Below are positions 1 through 8,427 of a DNA stretch of 64,000 nt, in pieces. The stretch's first letter is position 1; each line of letters starts with the position of its first letter. The notes beneath the pieces are model-generated. The model had not been told where the DNA came from. It searched no databases and saw only the letters and a program-made list of their open reading frames with translations. The DNA is taken from contig JAAVCL010000012.1 of assembly GCA_014802335.1 (NCBI GenBank), forward strand, positions 1-64,000. The letters are read 5' to 3'. The stretch comes from Bacteroides sp. (GTDB taxonomy: Bacteria; Bacteroidota; Bacteroidia; Bacteroidales; Muribaculaceae). A program made the translations under genes and the position numbers.

Positions 1-20
1 ATAGCGGGCTATGCGACTGA
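1..20. repeat. Short dispersed repeat, copy 1 (partial palindrome)
   Basis: The first 20 bases match 11642-11661 with one mismatch. The repeat contains a small palindrome (atagc..gctat) followed by gcgactga. The copy is cut by the window edge. The flanking sequence is not similar to that of the second copy. It lies upstream of the kbl gene. Confidence 0.6.
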
Positions 21-60
21 TGAAAGAATCGAAAGGCGCCAAAATATTAATAAATATTAG

Positions 61-119
61 CCTTGAAGAAAACAATTTTAAACATTTCTTGGGTTTTCGT
101 AAAAAGTTTAAACGACTTC
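61..119 (+). repeat. Dispersed element with TTTAAACGACTTC arm, copy 1
   Basis: This stretch begins ccttgaagaaaacaatt and ends with gggttttcgtaaaaag and then tttaaacgacttc. It closely matches 61474-61565, and the end part matches a variant at 14999-15035. The arm sequence also occurs as a bare palindrome at 28105-28126. Here the left arm (gaagtcgttta) is not present. The element sits about 75 bp before kbl, so it may be part of the kbl leader. Confidence 0.7.
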
Positions 120-193
120 GATGCTTCTTATCCGGGTGACGCACTTTTTACTCTGCCACTCCCTGATTTTAAATTTAAATTTATACTAATATC

Positions 194-1387
194 ATGTACA
201 AGAATTTTAAAACACATCTTGAAAAAGAGTTGCAAGACATCAAGGATGCCGGCCTTTACAAAAATGAGCGAGTGATTGTCACCCCCCAGAGCAGCGATAT
301 AGAAGTGGAAGGAACCAACGGCGAAGTCCTAAACTTCTGTGCCAACAACTATCTCGGCCTGGCTGATAACTCCCGTCTCATCAACGCAGCCAAAAAGGCA
401 ATGGACAACCGTGGTTATGGAATGTCGTCGGTGCGCTTCATTTGCGGTACCCAGGACCTTCACAAGGAGCTTGAAAAAGCTATCAGCGATTATTTCAAGA
501 CTGAAGACACCATTCTCTATGCTGCATGTTTTGATGCCAACGGCGGTCTTTTCGAACCCCTCTTTACCGAAGAAGATGCTATTATCAGCGACTCGCTGAA
601 CCATGCTTCAATCATCGATGGCGTGCGCCTCTGCAAAGCAAAACGTTTCCGTTATAAAAATGCTGACATGGAAGACTTGGAACGTTGTCTGTGCGAAGCA
701 AAAGACTGCCGATTTAAAATCATAGCTACCGACGGAGTATTCTCGATGGATGGAAATGTGGCTCCGATGGATAAGATTTGTGAGCTTGCTGAAAAATATG
801 ATGCCCTCGTGATGGTTGATGAAAGCCATTCTGCCGGGGTGGTTGGTGAAACAGGCCACGGCGTAGCTGAAAAGTTTGATTGCTACGATAAGATAGACAT
901 ATTTACCGGCACCCTCGGAAAATCTTTCGGCGGTGCAATGGGTGGATTCACAACTGGTAAAAAAGAGATCATCGACATGCTCCGCCAGCGTTCACGTCCT
1001 TATCTCTTTTCCAACTCTGTTGCACCCTCTATCGTTGGAGCAAGTATTGAAATGTTCAAGATGCTGAGTGAAAGCAACGACCTCCACACCAAACTTATGG
1101 AAAATGTGGAATATTTCCGCAATAAGATGATCGAGGCCGGCTTTGATATCAAACCCACTCAAAGTGCAATCTGCGCGGTGATGCTCTACGATGCAAAACT
1201 CTCTCAGGATTTTGCTGCCGAGATGCAGAAAGAAGGCATTTATGTAACCGGTTTCTATTATCCGGTTGTTCCCAAAGATCAGGCGCGTATACGTGTTCAG
1301 CTTTCGGCCGCACACTCTCGCGAACAGCTTGATAAAGCAATCGATGCCTTCATCAAAGTCGGAAAGAAACTCAACGTTATTAAGTAA
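194..1387 (+). CDS. kbl: Glycine C-acetyltransferase (2-amino-3-ketobutyrate CoA ligase)
   Basis: A PLP-dependent enzyme of the alpha-oxoamine synthase family. It joins glycine and acetyl-CoA to 2-amino-3-ketobutyrate, or runs the reverse step in threonine breakdown. At 397 residues it has the usual length. The family signature is clear: NNYLGL near residue 51, DESHSAG at 209-215, and TGTLGKSFGG with the PLP lysine at K243 (E. coli Kbl uses K244). The ATG at 194 gives an N-terminus that aligns with the family. No threonine dehydrogenase gene is adjacent, so the threonine pathway role is an inference; related AONS enzymes (BioF, serine palmitoyltransferase) are less likely because the N-terminal region is Kbl-like. 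A strong terminator follows. Confidence 0.93.
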   Translation: MYKNFKTHLEKELQDIKDAGLYKNERVIVTPQSSDIEVEGTNGEVLNFCANNYLGLADNSRLINAAKKAMDNRGYGMSSVRFICGTQDLHKELEKAISDYFKTEDTILYAACFDANGGLFEPLFTEEDAIISDSLNHASIIDGVRLCKAKRFRYKNADMEDLERCLCEAKDCRFKIIATDGVFSMDGNVAPMDKICELAEKYDALVMVDESHSAGVVGETGHGVAEKFDCYDKIDIFTGTLGKSFGGAMGGFTTGKKEIIDMLRQRSRPYLFSNSVAPSIVGASIEMFKMLSESNDLHTKLMENVEYFRNKMIEAGFDIKPTQSAICAVMLYDAKLSQDFAAEMQKEGIYVTGFYYPVVPKDQARIRVQLSAAHSREQLDKAIDAFIKVGKKLNVIK

Positions 1388-1475
1388 TTAATCGACTCAT
1401 AAAAAAGTAGATTTTAAAATCAATAATTAGACTTTCTAAAATAATTACGAATATTTATTGAAATCTGCTTAAATA

Positions 1476-1518
1476 AAAAAATTGCCTGAACTTACTAAAA
1501 AAGTTCAGGCAATTTTTT
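1476..1518 (+). terminator. Intrinsic terminator after kbl
   Basis: A perfect 18-bp stem (attgcctgaactt pairing with aagttcaggcaat, flanked by A and T runs) has a 7-nt loop and ends in six T. It lies about 90 bp after the kbl stop. Confidence 0.9.
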
Positions 1519-1668
1519 ATAAGAATTTTATTTTATAAAAAAGACACATTATTTCAAATTGCGGTTTTATGTCTTTATAGTTTTTCTTCTTTCGTTCTTA
1601 AGTCAAAAGATACAGAAAATTTTATCGGAAATATACGGACGTCCCGGCACCCACCCGGCAATGCGGCG

Positions 1669-1760
1669 ACAAATGTAGGGACGTGGCGTGCCACGTCTGA
1701 AAGTTACGATGAAGTATTACGGACGATGTTTCCCCAGACGTGGCACGTCCCTACATTTGT
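1669..1760. repeat. Palindromic intergenic element, copy A
   Basis: Left arm acaaatgtagggacgtggc and right arm (ending gtccctacatttgt) are inverted copies. Each arm also contains a nested small palindrome (acgtggc..gccacgt in the left arm). About 36 bp separate the arms. A near full-length copy lies at 25811-25928 and degenerate ones at 36181-36233 and about 59401-59445. No coding capacity is visible. Confidence 0.85.
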
Positions 1761-1790
1761 CCGGTAACATATCGCGGCGGAAAAACGTCT

Positions 1791-2852
1791 CTATAGGAAG
1801 AGCATTATGCCTGTTGAAAAGGATTTGAAATCAAGACCTGCACAATTTCGGAATGTATTGAAAGGAGAGTATCTTACAAAAACACCTATTCCATAATATC
1901 CCAATGCTCCGAGAAAATCTATCGTAACAGGTTTCTGATTGATATGATAGGAGGTCACGGTATAGTCGCGAGATTCTAATCTATATTTTGTCTTGATATT
2001 AGCACTTGTGTTAAATTTTACAATGGGTCCTGCCGCAAAAGTGAAAAGCCCCTTTTTTCCGAAATACAGTCTGTAAAGAAGGGGAATCTGATAACTGAAT
2101 ATTCTTATTCTTGAGGTGCCTTTTGACACTCCTTCTTCAAATGGAAGCAAGGAAATCATGCCATCGTCCCCTTTGTGAAAGTAGTGGCCATTTCTAATGA
2201 CGTAATTTTTCCAATCAATACCTATACCCATAGTGATGGAATTGTTCCCATAACTCCAGCTTACCCCTATGATATTATTCCAAGTCCATTCCATACTACG
2301 ACCCATTGATGAGTTTAAATCCGGGTTAGCATCCACCGGTGTTATCCACCCGCAGGCAAGGCCTCCCGAAGTCAGACTCCAGTGGCTTTTACCCTTTTTT
2401 GTGAGGTTCACACCAAAATTCATCTGTCGATGACCGATATAAGATTGCACGGTTCGATTCTCCGGGTCGGGAATATCAAATGACAGATATGACGGGTTGG
2501 TGCCCGATTCCAAAAAGAATATTTCGAGTTTTTTACCCTCTTCTTCTATTAATGTTAGGTCGGTGACATCTTTAAAAATAGTGAAGGTGATTTTATTAAA
2601 ATCAGGAGAATCCGAAGTGTTTGTGTCGTAATAGAAATTTTCTCCCTTACCGTCAATGTCCTTGGCTGTTATGGAAACTGAAGAAGAGAGGGCCTTTATG
2701 GTTAGTTCTTTAACGGAAGAAGCATGAATTAAAGTGTCGCGGTATAGACCATCGGACATTACGGAAGCATCGGTTGATGATTCCTGTGCATGAACTAAAA
2801 CCATGTTGAGGAGATAATTCAGAAGAAATAAAATTAGAATCCGTTGATACAT
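1791..2852 (-). CDS. Hypothetical outer-membrane beta-barrel protein of an ECF sigma cassette
   Basis: A 353-residue protein with a clear signal peptide (hydrophobic residues about 4-20, cleavage near VHAQE). The second half has alternating aromatic/hydrophobic strands (for example WSYGNNSITMGIGIDWKNY) that suggest a small outer-membrane beta-barrel. The first part (residues 25-130) looks like a soluble periplasmic or surface domain. I do not recognise a named family. It is the last gene of a minus-strand row: sigma factor, small membrane protein, secreted small protein, this gene. It starts 24 bp after the stop of the previous gene, so co-transcription is likely. Function unknown; a regulon target or sensor of the sigma factor is possible. 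Confidence 0.8.
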   Translation of the reverse strand: MYQRILILFLLNYLLNMVLVHAQESSTDASVMSDGLYRDTLIHASSVKELTIKALSSSVSITAKDIDGKGENFYYDTNTSDSPDFNKITFTIFKDVTDLTLIEEEGKKLEIFFLESGTNPSYLSFDIPDPENRTVQSYIGHRQMNFGVNLTKKGKSHWSLTSGGLACGWITPVDANPDLNSSMGRSMEWTWNNIIGVSWSYGNNSITMGIGIDWKNYVIRNGHYFHKGDDGMISLLPFEEGVSKGTSRIRIFSYQIPLLYRLYFGKKGLFTFAAGPIVKFNTSANIKTKYRLESRDYTVTSYHINQKPVTIDFLGALGYYGIGVFVRYSPFNTFRNCAGLDFKSFSTGIMLFL

Positions 2853-2876
2853 TTTGTCAGTATTTAATTTTTGTTG

Positions 2877-3386
2877 TTATTTGGAGTTTTGTGCCATTTT
2901 TCTGATCAGTTCCGAGACTTTTTGTTCCCCGATTTTCCCTTCGAGATATACGAGGAATATGTCTGTACCATCGTTAGCTGCATTGTTCAGATAATATAGA
3001 TAACGGTTAATCTTTACGCCTTCGGATTTTACAGGTTTAAGAATGAAAAGAGCGAAATAAAGCTTACCACCCTTATATCTCACCTGTTTGCCAATTGCCG
3101 AAGTACCATCACGAAGCACAGCTTTTTCAACAGTTTGACGATAGGTTGAGGCCGGAGCCTTGAGTGTGGCAAAAACTGTTAAATTATGGCTTTTCAGAAA
3201 TTTATTATTTCCACTCAAGTAAGTTTCCGTTACCTTCGGATCGGTGGAAAATCTGCCGTTTAAAATGCTGTTTATTTCCAGACCGTTCTGAGCATATATC
3301 AGATTCCCTCCGGAGAAGGCGAATATAATTGTCAGGATCAGCCATTTTATGACGCTTGGAAAAGAATGAAAGTCGTTGTTATTCAT
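2877..3386 (-). CDS. Small secreted protein, DUF6108-like
   Basis: A 169-residue protein with a hydrophobic N-terminal segment at residues 14-32 ending in IYAQ, consistent with export by Sec. The mature part (ISTD-type start, many basic residues, short beta-like stretches such as KLYFALFILKP) recalls the DUF6108 family found in Bacteroidales sigma-factor cassettes. That assignment is from memory of the family and is tentative. The gene lies between the small membrane protein (99 bp gap) and the barrel protein (24 bp gap). No catalytic motif is visible. Function unknown. Confidence 0.7.
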   Translation of the reverse strand: MNNNDFHSFPSVIKWLILTIIFAFSGGNLIYAQNGLEINSILNGRFSTDPKVTETYLSGNNKFLKSHNLTVFATLKAPASTYRQTVEKAVLRDGTSAIGKQVRYKGGKLYFALFILKPVKSEGVKINRYLYYLNNAANDGTDIFLVYLEGKIGEQKVSELIRKMAQNSK

Positions 3387-3485
3387 TGCTTGGTTGCGTT
3401 TGAAGAAAATTAGTCAATATGGTGAAGAAGTTGAATTGAGTTTCAGGATTTTGAGAAGCCTGACCTCTGCTAAGGGCGGCATTGA

Positions 3486-3953
3486 TTATAACCTCGAATC
3501 CTGAAATAGAACTTCTAATTCTTCTGCTATTTCTTGTTGAGCTTCATTGACGCCTTCATTAAGATCCGCAATATTCTGCATCATGAGGCGCATCACATCC
3601 TCTTCGTTAGTGAGGCATTGCCCGTTAACAAATGCGAAACATTCATCCGGAGTCTCTGTTGTCAAGGATAATTTTATAACTATGCTTAAGACTGCTATAA
3701 TCAGAGCCGCTGCTGTTAATTTTACTTTCCACATCGAATGCAGGGCAAACGCACTATCGGGTTTCAGCGATTTTTTGACGCTTTTTATCGTATTAAATCC
3801 TAACACAGCTTTGGCTTCCTCAATGGCCGGATGATTAAGACTTGTTGATGCAAGCGCTATTTTAAATTGCTTTTCCTCATCTTCCGTCATTTTACAATCA
3901 AACCAGCGTTCAATGTCGTAAAGCAGCAACTCTATATCTTGATTATTATTCAT
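3486..3953 (-). CDS. Small single-pass membrane protein, putative anti-sigma factor
   Basis: A 155-residue protein. The first 75 residues are soluble and begin with a short acidic/hydrophobic helix (IELLLYDIERWFDCKMTEDE), followed by one transmembrane helix at about 77-96 and an acidic C-terminal tail with a probable coiled coil. This cytoplasmic domain/helix/periplasmic tail layout and its position directly after the ECF sigma gene (82 bp) match an anti-sigma factor. The sequence itself has no zinc-binding ZAS motif that I can see, so the role is inferred from position and topology. Confidence 0.65.
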   Translation of the reverse strand: MNNNQDIELLLYDIERWFDCKMTEDEEKQFKIALASTSLNHPAIEEAKAVLGFNTIKSVKKSLKPDSAFALHSMWKVKLTAAALIIAVLSIVIKLSLTTETPDECFAFVNGQCLTNEEDVMRLMMQNIADLNEGVNEAQQEIAEELEVLFQDSRL

Positions 3954-4035
3954 AAAACGATGCGTTAGAAATTATTTAACTTATTGGGTGGTGAAGTATG
4001 TGGATGAAATTTTTGATTCGGTTGAATGCGTTCAG

Positions 4036-4578
4036 TTAATGTGAAGTCCCCGATCTGTAAGCATCTCTGATTTTCTTACGCGAACGGCTAAGAATCTGTC
4101 TTACATTTTCCTGACTAAGATTAAGCCTTTCGGCTATCTCCTGATATGAAAGGTTCTCAACATCATGAAGGATAAAGATCTCATAAGCATTTCCCTTTAA
4201 TATCTTTCTGCTTAAAGCCAACAATGCTTTATAAAGCAATGCGTTCTCATCTTGTTCCGATTCAACCGGGGAATTTATTTCCGGCAGGTTGTCCAGAGGA
4301 ATCATCGTGTGTTTTTTGATGTTGCGAAGTTGGTCGATTGCCGTGTTTCTAACAACTGTGTAACTGAGCTTTATAGCTTCCAATTCGCTATTTATTTCAA
4401 TCTGGCGTGACCATAATTTGCAGAAGGCATCATGCAACACGTCGTCTGCGTTCTCCTCACTTCCGGTTATTCCGGACGCAAAGACACGAAGTTTATCGCG
4501 TAATTTAACGAATATCGATGTCAGTACAAGTTGTTTCACGCTGTTCTTGTGGTGTACCTTTTTTACTCTTTTCATCAA
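4036..4578 (-). CDS. ECF-type RNA polymerase sigma factor
   Basis: A 180-residue sigma-70 family protein of ECF size. Region 2 is visible around GSEENADDVLHDAFCKLW and continues to VVRNTAIDQLRN. Region 4 has the helix-turn-helix LSYQEIAERLNLSQENVRQ followed by a basic helix (SRSRKKIRDAY). The start may be the first or second Met (MMKRVKK). It heads a four-gene minus-strand cassette with a putative anti-sigma protein and two envelope proteins. That layout suggests it answers an envelope signal, though no target promoter can be assigned here. Confidence 0.9.
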   Translation of the reverse strand: MMKRVKKVHHKNSVKQLVLTSIFVKLRDKLRVFASGITGSEENADDVLHDAFCKLWSRQIEINSELEAIKLSYTVVRNTAIDQLRNIKKHTMIPLDNLPEINSPVESEQDENALLYKALLALSRKILKGNAYEIFILHDVENLSYQEIAERLNLSQENVRQILSRSRKKIRDAYRSGTSH

Positions 4579-4617
4579 CCATAACGACGGGCCGTTAAGT
4601 TTGTGACAACATGTAGA

Positions 4618-4660
4618 TAAAAAATCGGAGGTTCATCCTGTGCCACAGAGAACCTCCGAT
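4618..4660 (-). terminator. Intrinsic terminator after the 679-residue porin
   Basis: An 11-bp perfect stem (atcggaggttc with gaacctccgat, 15-nt loop) is followed on the minus strand by a run of T. It lies between the porin stop at 4704 and the sigma factor start at 4578, and so separates the two transcripts. Confidence 0.85.
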
Positions 4661-4703
4661 GAATTTATGCCGATAAAGAAATATCTGCTTGTGGGTTGGG
4701 GTC

Positions 4704-6743
4704 TTAATTCGCAAAGTCGATTGAGAGTCCTAAGCGGAACTGACGCGGATCAACCGGGTAGTGCGGAAGAGAAAAATAGTCTTTTGAGAACCAGCCTTGA
4801 TTCAGATGACTGCACATGAGGAAAAATCTTACTTTATAAAGTTTGCAAGTGAGGTAAACATCCGAGAATATGAAGTTACCGACTTTAACAGGGTCAGTTC
4901 CCTGAGTGTGGAAAGTCATTGTGGCAGGCTGATAGGAGAGTGCCGTGTATTTCGTATACCAATTGCAGTCCACACCCACTTGAACTGTCAGCGCTCTGAA
5001 AGCATGGAAGTAAAGATACATGTTGCTGTAAAGGCTGAACGACGGGAGTGGCAGGACATTATTGTCTGAACTTGCCTGATAGGTGAGTCGGTTGTCCCAG
5101 TTCCAGATTCCGAATTTCAATTTTTGGTCGATCGAAGCTGAGAATACCTGAATCTGACCTCCATGTTGCTGCGGACGGCACAACTCGTTAAAATAAATAT
5201 AATTACCTATATTCTCAAAATTCACACTCAATTCTGTGCGAGTCCAGGGTATATATAATTTCCCTCCCACCCGGTATTTCTGAATCTTGTTAAAATCATT
5301 GTTCCATATAAAATGGTTGCCCACATAATGGTTCAACATATAGTTGGGAGAAAGATTGCTGAACGCGCCTTCCGCCGTGATGCTCACGGTGTCTTTAGCA
5401 AGTCGGAATCGGGTTTGAATCTGCCCCGTGAGGTCAATTTCACCGGCTGCATCACCCACCAGTCCGAACCGGGCATCGGCTGAATAGCGCAGAATTGAGC
5501 CTCGGGTCTTTTCAAGTCTACCTCCTAACCACATTCTGTGGCGCGTTTCCCCAAGACTTCGTGTATAATCTTTGGGCAATTCGCTTAGGCCTGAAGCTTC
5601 TGCTTCGGCAGTGTCAGCAGGGCGTTCATACATCCCGTCAATTCTATAACGATACTTGTCTATTTCATAATTGATATATGCACCGAGTCCGAATTTTGCC
5701 CATTTCTGAAAGCCTTCTATCAATTCGATACCAACGCAATTGGAAACAGACCAGTAATTGTCGGATTCTCTTGTGGAACTTGCGTTGAAATATGTATCAG
5801 TCCAAAATTCGCGTGCCTCCGTTGAATTGGTATTGATAAAGAGCCTTCTGTCTTTTTTCCAATCCAGAGAATAAACAAATTTCGTGACGGGCACGAATTC
5901 TTCTCGTTCCACTGTGTCTTCGGGCTGGGTCACATCTCGCCAGAATCCAAGCTTATAAGCATGATTCATATAAAACTCCATGCCTACCAGTCGGTTATGA
6001 GCGGAAGTGAGGTGTACGGGAATACTTTTTGGTTCGATTGTGTTGTAACCTCCTTGAAGTTCAGCGGGGTCAGTAATATATAAATCATTTGTGATACCAC
6101 CATTCTCTTTATTCAGGTGATTGGTGTGGTTGAAAAACGCCTGCATCTCATAGTGGTCACCGTTGTAATACCCCGAGAACCCATATCCGAGTCCTTTGGT
6201 GGCTTGCTCGGCGTAACTTCCCTTTGTATAAGGATACTCTATCCAGGCTCCGAGTCCTATTTTCTTATTGACATTGCCGGCAAACGTTATTTTAAGGTGG
6301 TCAGTCCTGTTCTCTGTTCCATATCCCCACCCGTATGAAACCTGGGTGAAAGGTATATACATATTATAGAACTTTTGTTTTTGGAAAGAAGGAAGCCAAT
6401 AGCCGATTGAGTTGTTGAAATAGAATGAACGGCTTTCGGGACGTTCAAAATATATCATATTGATTGCCGGACCGGTGAACTGTCCCGTTGTGGCCCACGC
6501 ATCCGATTGAATTGCGGAGGTAAATTCACGCTGATAATTGTAAAGCACCGTGTCGAGAGTAGACTCGATATGATTGCCCAAAGGCCATGACAAGGTCCAC
6601 GCCGACCCCGGAGGATATGTTTTTGTTTCTTTATCCGAGTTTCCGGCTGCGGGAGTCTGTGCATGAAGTAATGTCGTATATACGATGATTGCTGAGATGG
6701 CCTGGAGTATACCCAAGCCAAACGGCTTTATTTTAAGTCTCAA
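4704..6743 (-). CDS. Putative outer-membrane porin (Porin_10-type)
   Basis: A 679-residue protein with a signal peptide (hydrophobic residues about 9-27, LLHAQ cleavage) followed by a very aromatic, Gly/Tyr-rich sequence typical of a large beta-barrel. It has the usual size and feel of the Bacteroidetes putative porin family PF14121. Examples of strand-like stretches are GYGFSGYYNGDHYEMQAFF and ARFGLVGDAAGEIDLTGQ. There is no TonB-box or plug domain, so it is not a TonB-dependent receptor. It is monocistronic: a promoter is visible upstream and a terminator downstream. Substrate unknown. Confidence 0.8.
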   Translation of the reverse strand: MRLKIKPFGLGILQAISAIIVYTTLLHAQTPAAGNSDKETKTYPPGSAWTLSWPLGNHIESTLDTVLYNYQREFTSAIQSDAWATTGQFTGPAINMIYFERPESRSFYFNNSIGYWLPSFQKQKFYNMYIPFTQVSYGWGYGTENRTDHLKITFAGNVNKKIGLGAWIEYPYTKGSYAEQATKGLGYGFSGYYNGDHYEMQAFFNHTNHLNKENGGITNDLYITDPAELQGGYNTIEPKSIPVHLTSAHNRLVGMEFYMNHAYKLGFWRDVTQPEDTVEREEFVPVTKFVYSLDWKKDRRLFINTNSTEAREFWTDTYFNASSTRESDNYWSVSNCVGIELIEGFQKWAKFGLGAYINYEIDKYRYRIDGMYERPADTAEAEASGLSELPKDYTRSLGETRHRMWLGGRLEKTRGSILRYSADARFGLVGDAAGEIDLTGQIQTRFRLAKDTVSITAEGAFSNLSPNYMLNHYVGNHFIWNNDFNKIQKYRVGGKLYIPWTRTELSVNFENIGNYIYFNELCRPQQHGGQIQVFSASIDQKLKFGIWNWDNRLTYQASSDNNVLPLPSFSLYSNMYLYFHAFRALTVQVGVDCNWYTKYTALSYQPATMTFHTQGTDPVKVGNFIFSDVYLTCKLYKVRFFLMCSHLNQGWFSKDYFSLPHYPVDPRQFRLGLSIDFAN

Positions 6744-6771
6744 ATTATTAGAATGTTTCGGATTTACACGA

Positions 6772-6803
6772 CAAAATTACAAAAAAATTTGATAAGTTCA
6801 CAA
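6772..6803 (-). promoter_or_regulatory. Bacteroidetes-type promoter for the porin gene
   Basis: Read on the minus strand, TTG (6803-6801), 21 bp, then TAATTTTG (6779-6772) matches the -33/-7 consensus. It lies about 30 bp before the ATG at 6743. The -33 part falls inside the long palindrome at 6799-6848. Confidence 0.65.
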
Positions 6804-6848
6804 GAAGTCAGGTCATAATCCAATTGGATTATGACCTGACTTCTTGTG
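6799..6848 (-). terminator. 50-bp perfect palindrome, probable terminator of the DUF4301 gene
   Basis: The arms at 6799-6823 and 6824-6848 are exact reverse complements over 25 bp with no spacer base. It lies 37 bp after the DUF4301 stop. On the minus strand it is followed closely by a run of seven T (6790-6780 region), as in an intrinsic terminator. The stem is much longer than usual and overlaps the -33 box of the next gene's promoter. Confidence 0.8.
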
Positions 6849-6885
6849 GGTATATCTTTATTCCCGGACTTACTTTTGCCCGATG

Positions 6886-8427
6886 TTAAAGTTGTTGTGT
6901 CGGAAATGGTTGATGAGCTTCGCGAAGCAGATCATTTACTGTCTTGACCGGATTGAATGTCTGGGCCGGAACCTCGATGAAAATTGTGTTCCAATTGCTC
7001 ATGGCGCCGTTCCAGAGTCCGGGCAACTCGAGAGCTTTTATCTCTACACCTTCCCGACTCTTTTGAGAAATAAAACCGGTGGCTTTATCAACATAATCGG
7101 GGAGATTGAATTTTTTGCCTTCCCAGTCGCGAACGGATACGGCAAGATCCACAGGATTAAAGTGAGTTGCCTCCTTCATCATCTTTACTGCCTCAGGATC
7201 GTTGCTGTCAATCTGTGATGATTCAAGTATCTGCGGACTCACAGTGCCGTCTGCATTGTAAACAAGGAATGGGCCTCCGCCCGGTTCTCCTTCGTTTCGA
7301 ACCATTCCGCACACGCGCATCGGGCGATTAAGCTTTTCGTAAATATAAGCTGCTTTTTGCGCATCGTCCATTTCGGCGGTCTTGTCGTGGGTGATGCACA
7401 GAACGTTGTGCATGAATGTGATCATTTCATCAAGTTTTGCACTGTCTGCTTTATTCTCTTTGATCATCCGGCAGTATTCGTTGATACGCTGTTTGACGGC
7501 AACCAACGTGCCACCCAGCACTTTTTTGTATTGAATGGTGGCTCCGCGATGTGTGTCGGGCACTACGTTGTCTATATTCTTGATGAAAATTACATCTGCA
7601 TCAAGATCGTTAAGATTTTCTATGAGCGCTCCGTGACCGCCCGGACGGAAAAATAAATTGCCGTTTTCCCTATATGGAGTGCCGTCGAGATTGACCGCTA
7701 CCGTATCGGTCGAAGGTTTCTGAACGCTAAATGTTATATCAAATTTTACTCCATATTCATGGCTGAGTCTTCCGGCTGTCTCCTCTACCTTCATCTTCAT
7801 CAGGGGGAGATGATCTTCAGATACAGTGAAATGTAACTTTACAACTCCATCCTTGCCTGCTGCATATTGGGCTCCTTCGGCCAGGTGCTCTTCGAGGGCC
7901 GTGCGAGAACCTCCCATTGTCTTGTGAAATTGCAGCAACGCCTTGGGTAGTTTACCATAATTCAACCCTGATTTTTCTATCAGGGCACTTACCACCTCCT
8001 TATATTTATGTTCCTTAACCAGAGTGTCAATGCTTTTTCCATATTCACTCAAACACACAAAATTAAGTCGCTCGTAGAAGGCGAAATCCTCGATATGTTC
8101 GAAAAATTTCTTTATAAAGTCGTTATCCGGCTTCTTTGATTTACCATTCAAAAACGAGAAAAGATCTTTAAACATCCTTGAGGCAGCCCCGCTTGCAGGC
8201 ACCATTTTCATCACTTTGCCCCCCTTGCCGAGAAATTCTTCCCAGCATCTGATTGCTCCCATTTCCATTTCCGGTGTTAAAACGGATATGCCGTGGCCCG
8301 GCGTGGCAGCCCCCTCGAGCTTTAGATAAGGGAAGCCTGTTGACAGCATTTCAAGCTGCTCATTGAGTTTTTCTTCTGTTATGCCTTTCTCTTGTAGAAA
8401 TTCAAGGTCTTCTTTTAATAATTCCAT
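6886..8427 (-). CDS. DUF4301 family protein, possibly nucleotidyltransferase-like
   Basis: A 513-residue soluble protein without signal peptide, recognised as the Bacteroidetes DUF4301 family. Residues about 80-90 contain VPASGAASRMFKDL, like the N-terminal loop of nucleotide-sugar pyrophosphorylases. Residues about 280-305 contain FFRPGGHGALIENL and VIFIKNIDNVVPD, which resemble the GHGD and KNIDN motifs of UDP-sugar pyrophosphorylases. The role is therefore inferred to be nucleotidyl transfer to a sugar phosphate, but no substrate can be named. It follows tilS with a 333-bp gap and ends in a long palindromic terminator. Confidence 0.8.
   Translation of the reverse strand: MELLKEDLEFLQEKGITEEKLNEQLEMLSTGFPYLKLEGAATPGHGISVLTPEMEMGAIRCWEEFLGKGGKVMKMVPASGAASRMFKDLFSFLNGKSKKPDNDFIKKFFEHIEDFAFYERLNFVCLSEYGKSIDTLVKEHKYKEVVSALIEKSGLNYGKLPKALLQFHKTMGGSRTALEEHLAEGAQYAAGKDGVVKLHFTVSEDHLPLMKMKVEETAGRLSHEYGVKFDITFSVQKPSTDTVAVNLDGTPYRENGNLFFRPGGHGALIENLNDLDADVIFIKNIDNVVPDTHRGATIQYKKVLGGTLVAVKQRINEYCRMIKENKADSAKLDEMITFMHNVLCITHDKTAEMDDAQKAAYIYEKLNRPMRVCGMVRNEGEPGGGPFLVYNADGTVSPQILESSQIDSNDPEAVKMMKEATHFNPVDLAVSVRDWEGKKFNLPDYVDKATGFISQKSREGVEIKALELPGLWNGAMSNWNTIFIEVPAQTFNPVKTVNDLLREAHQPFPTQQL

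Larger units (their letters stand above)
1388..1790. other. Spacer between convergent genes kbl and the barrel protein
   Basis: This 403-bp stretch holds no supportable gene. It contains the kbl terminator and then a palindromic repeat element at 1669-1760. The sequence around 1615-1640 (attttatcggaaatatacgg) resembles the 23-bp tandem repeat units at 25724-25818, so the two spacers share more than the core element. Confidence 0.7.

Noticed and set aside
63-275. 70-codon frame before kbl
   Set aside because: It overlaps the kbl start and lies in a repeat; the product has no family pattern.
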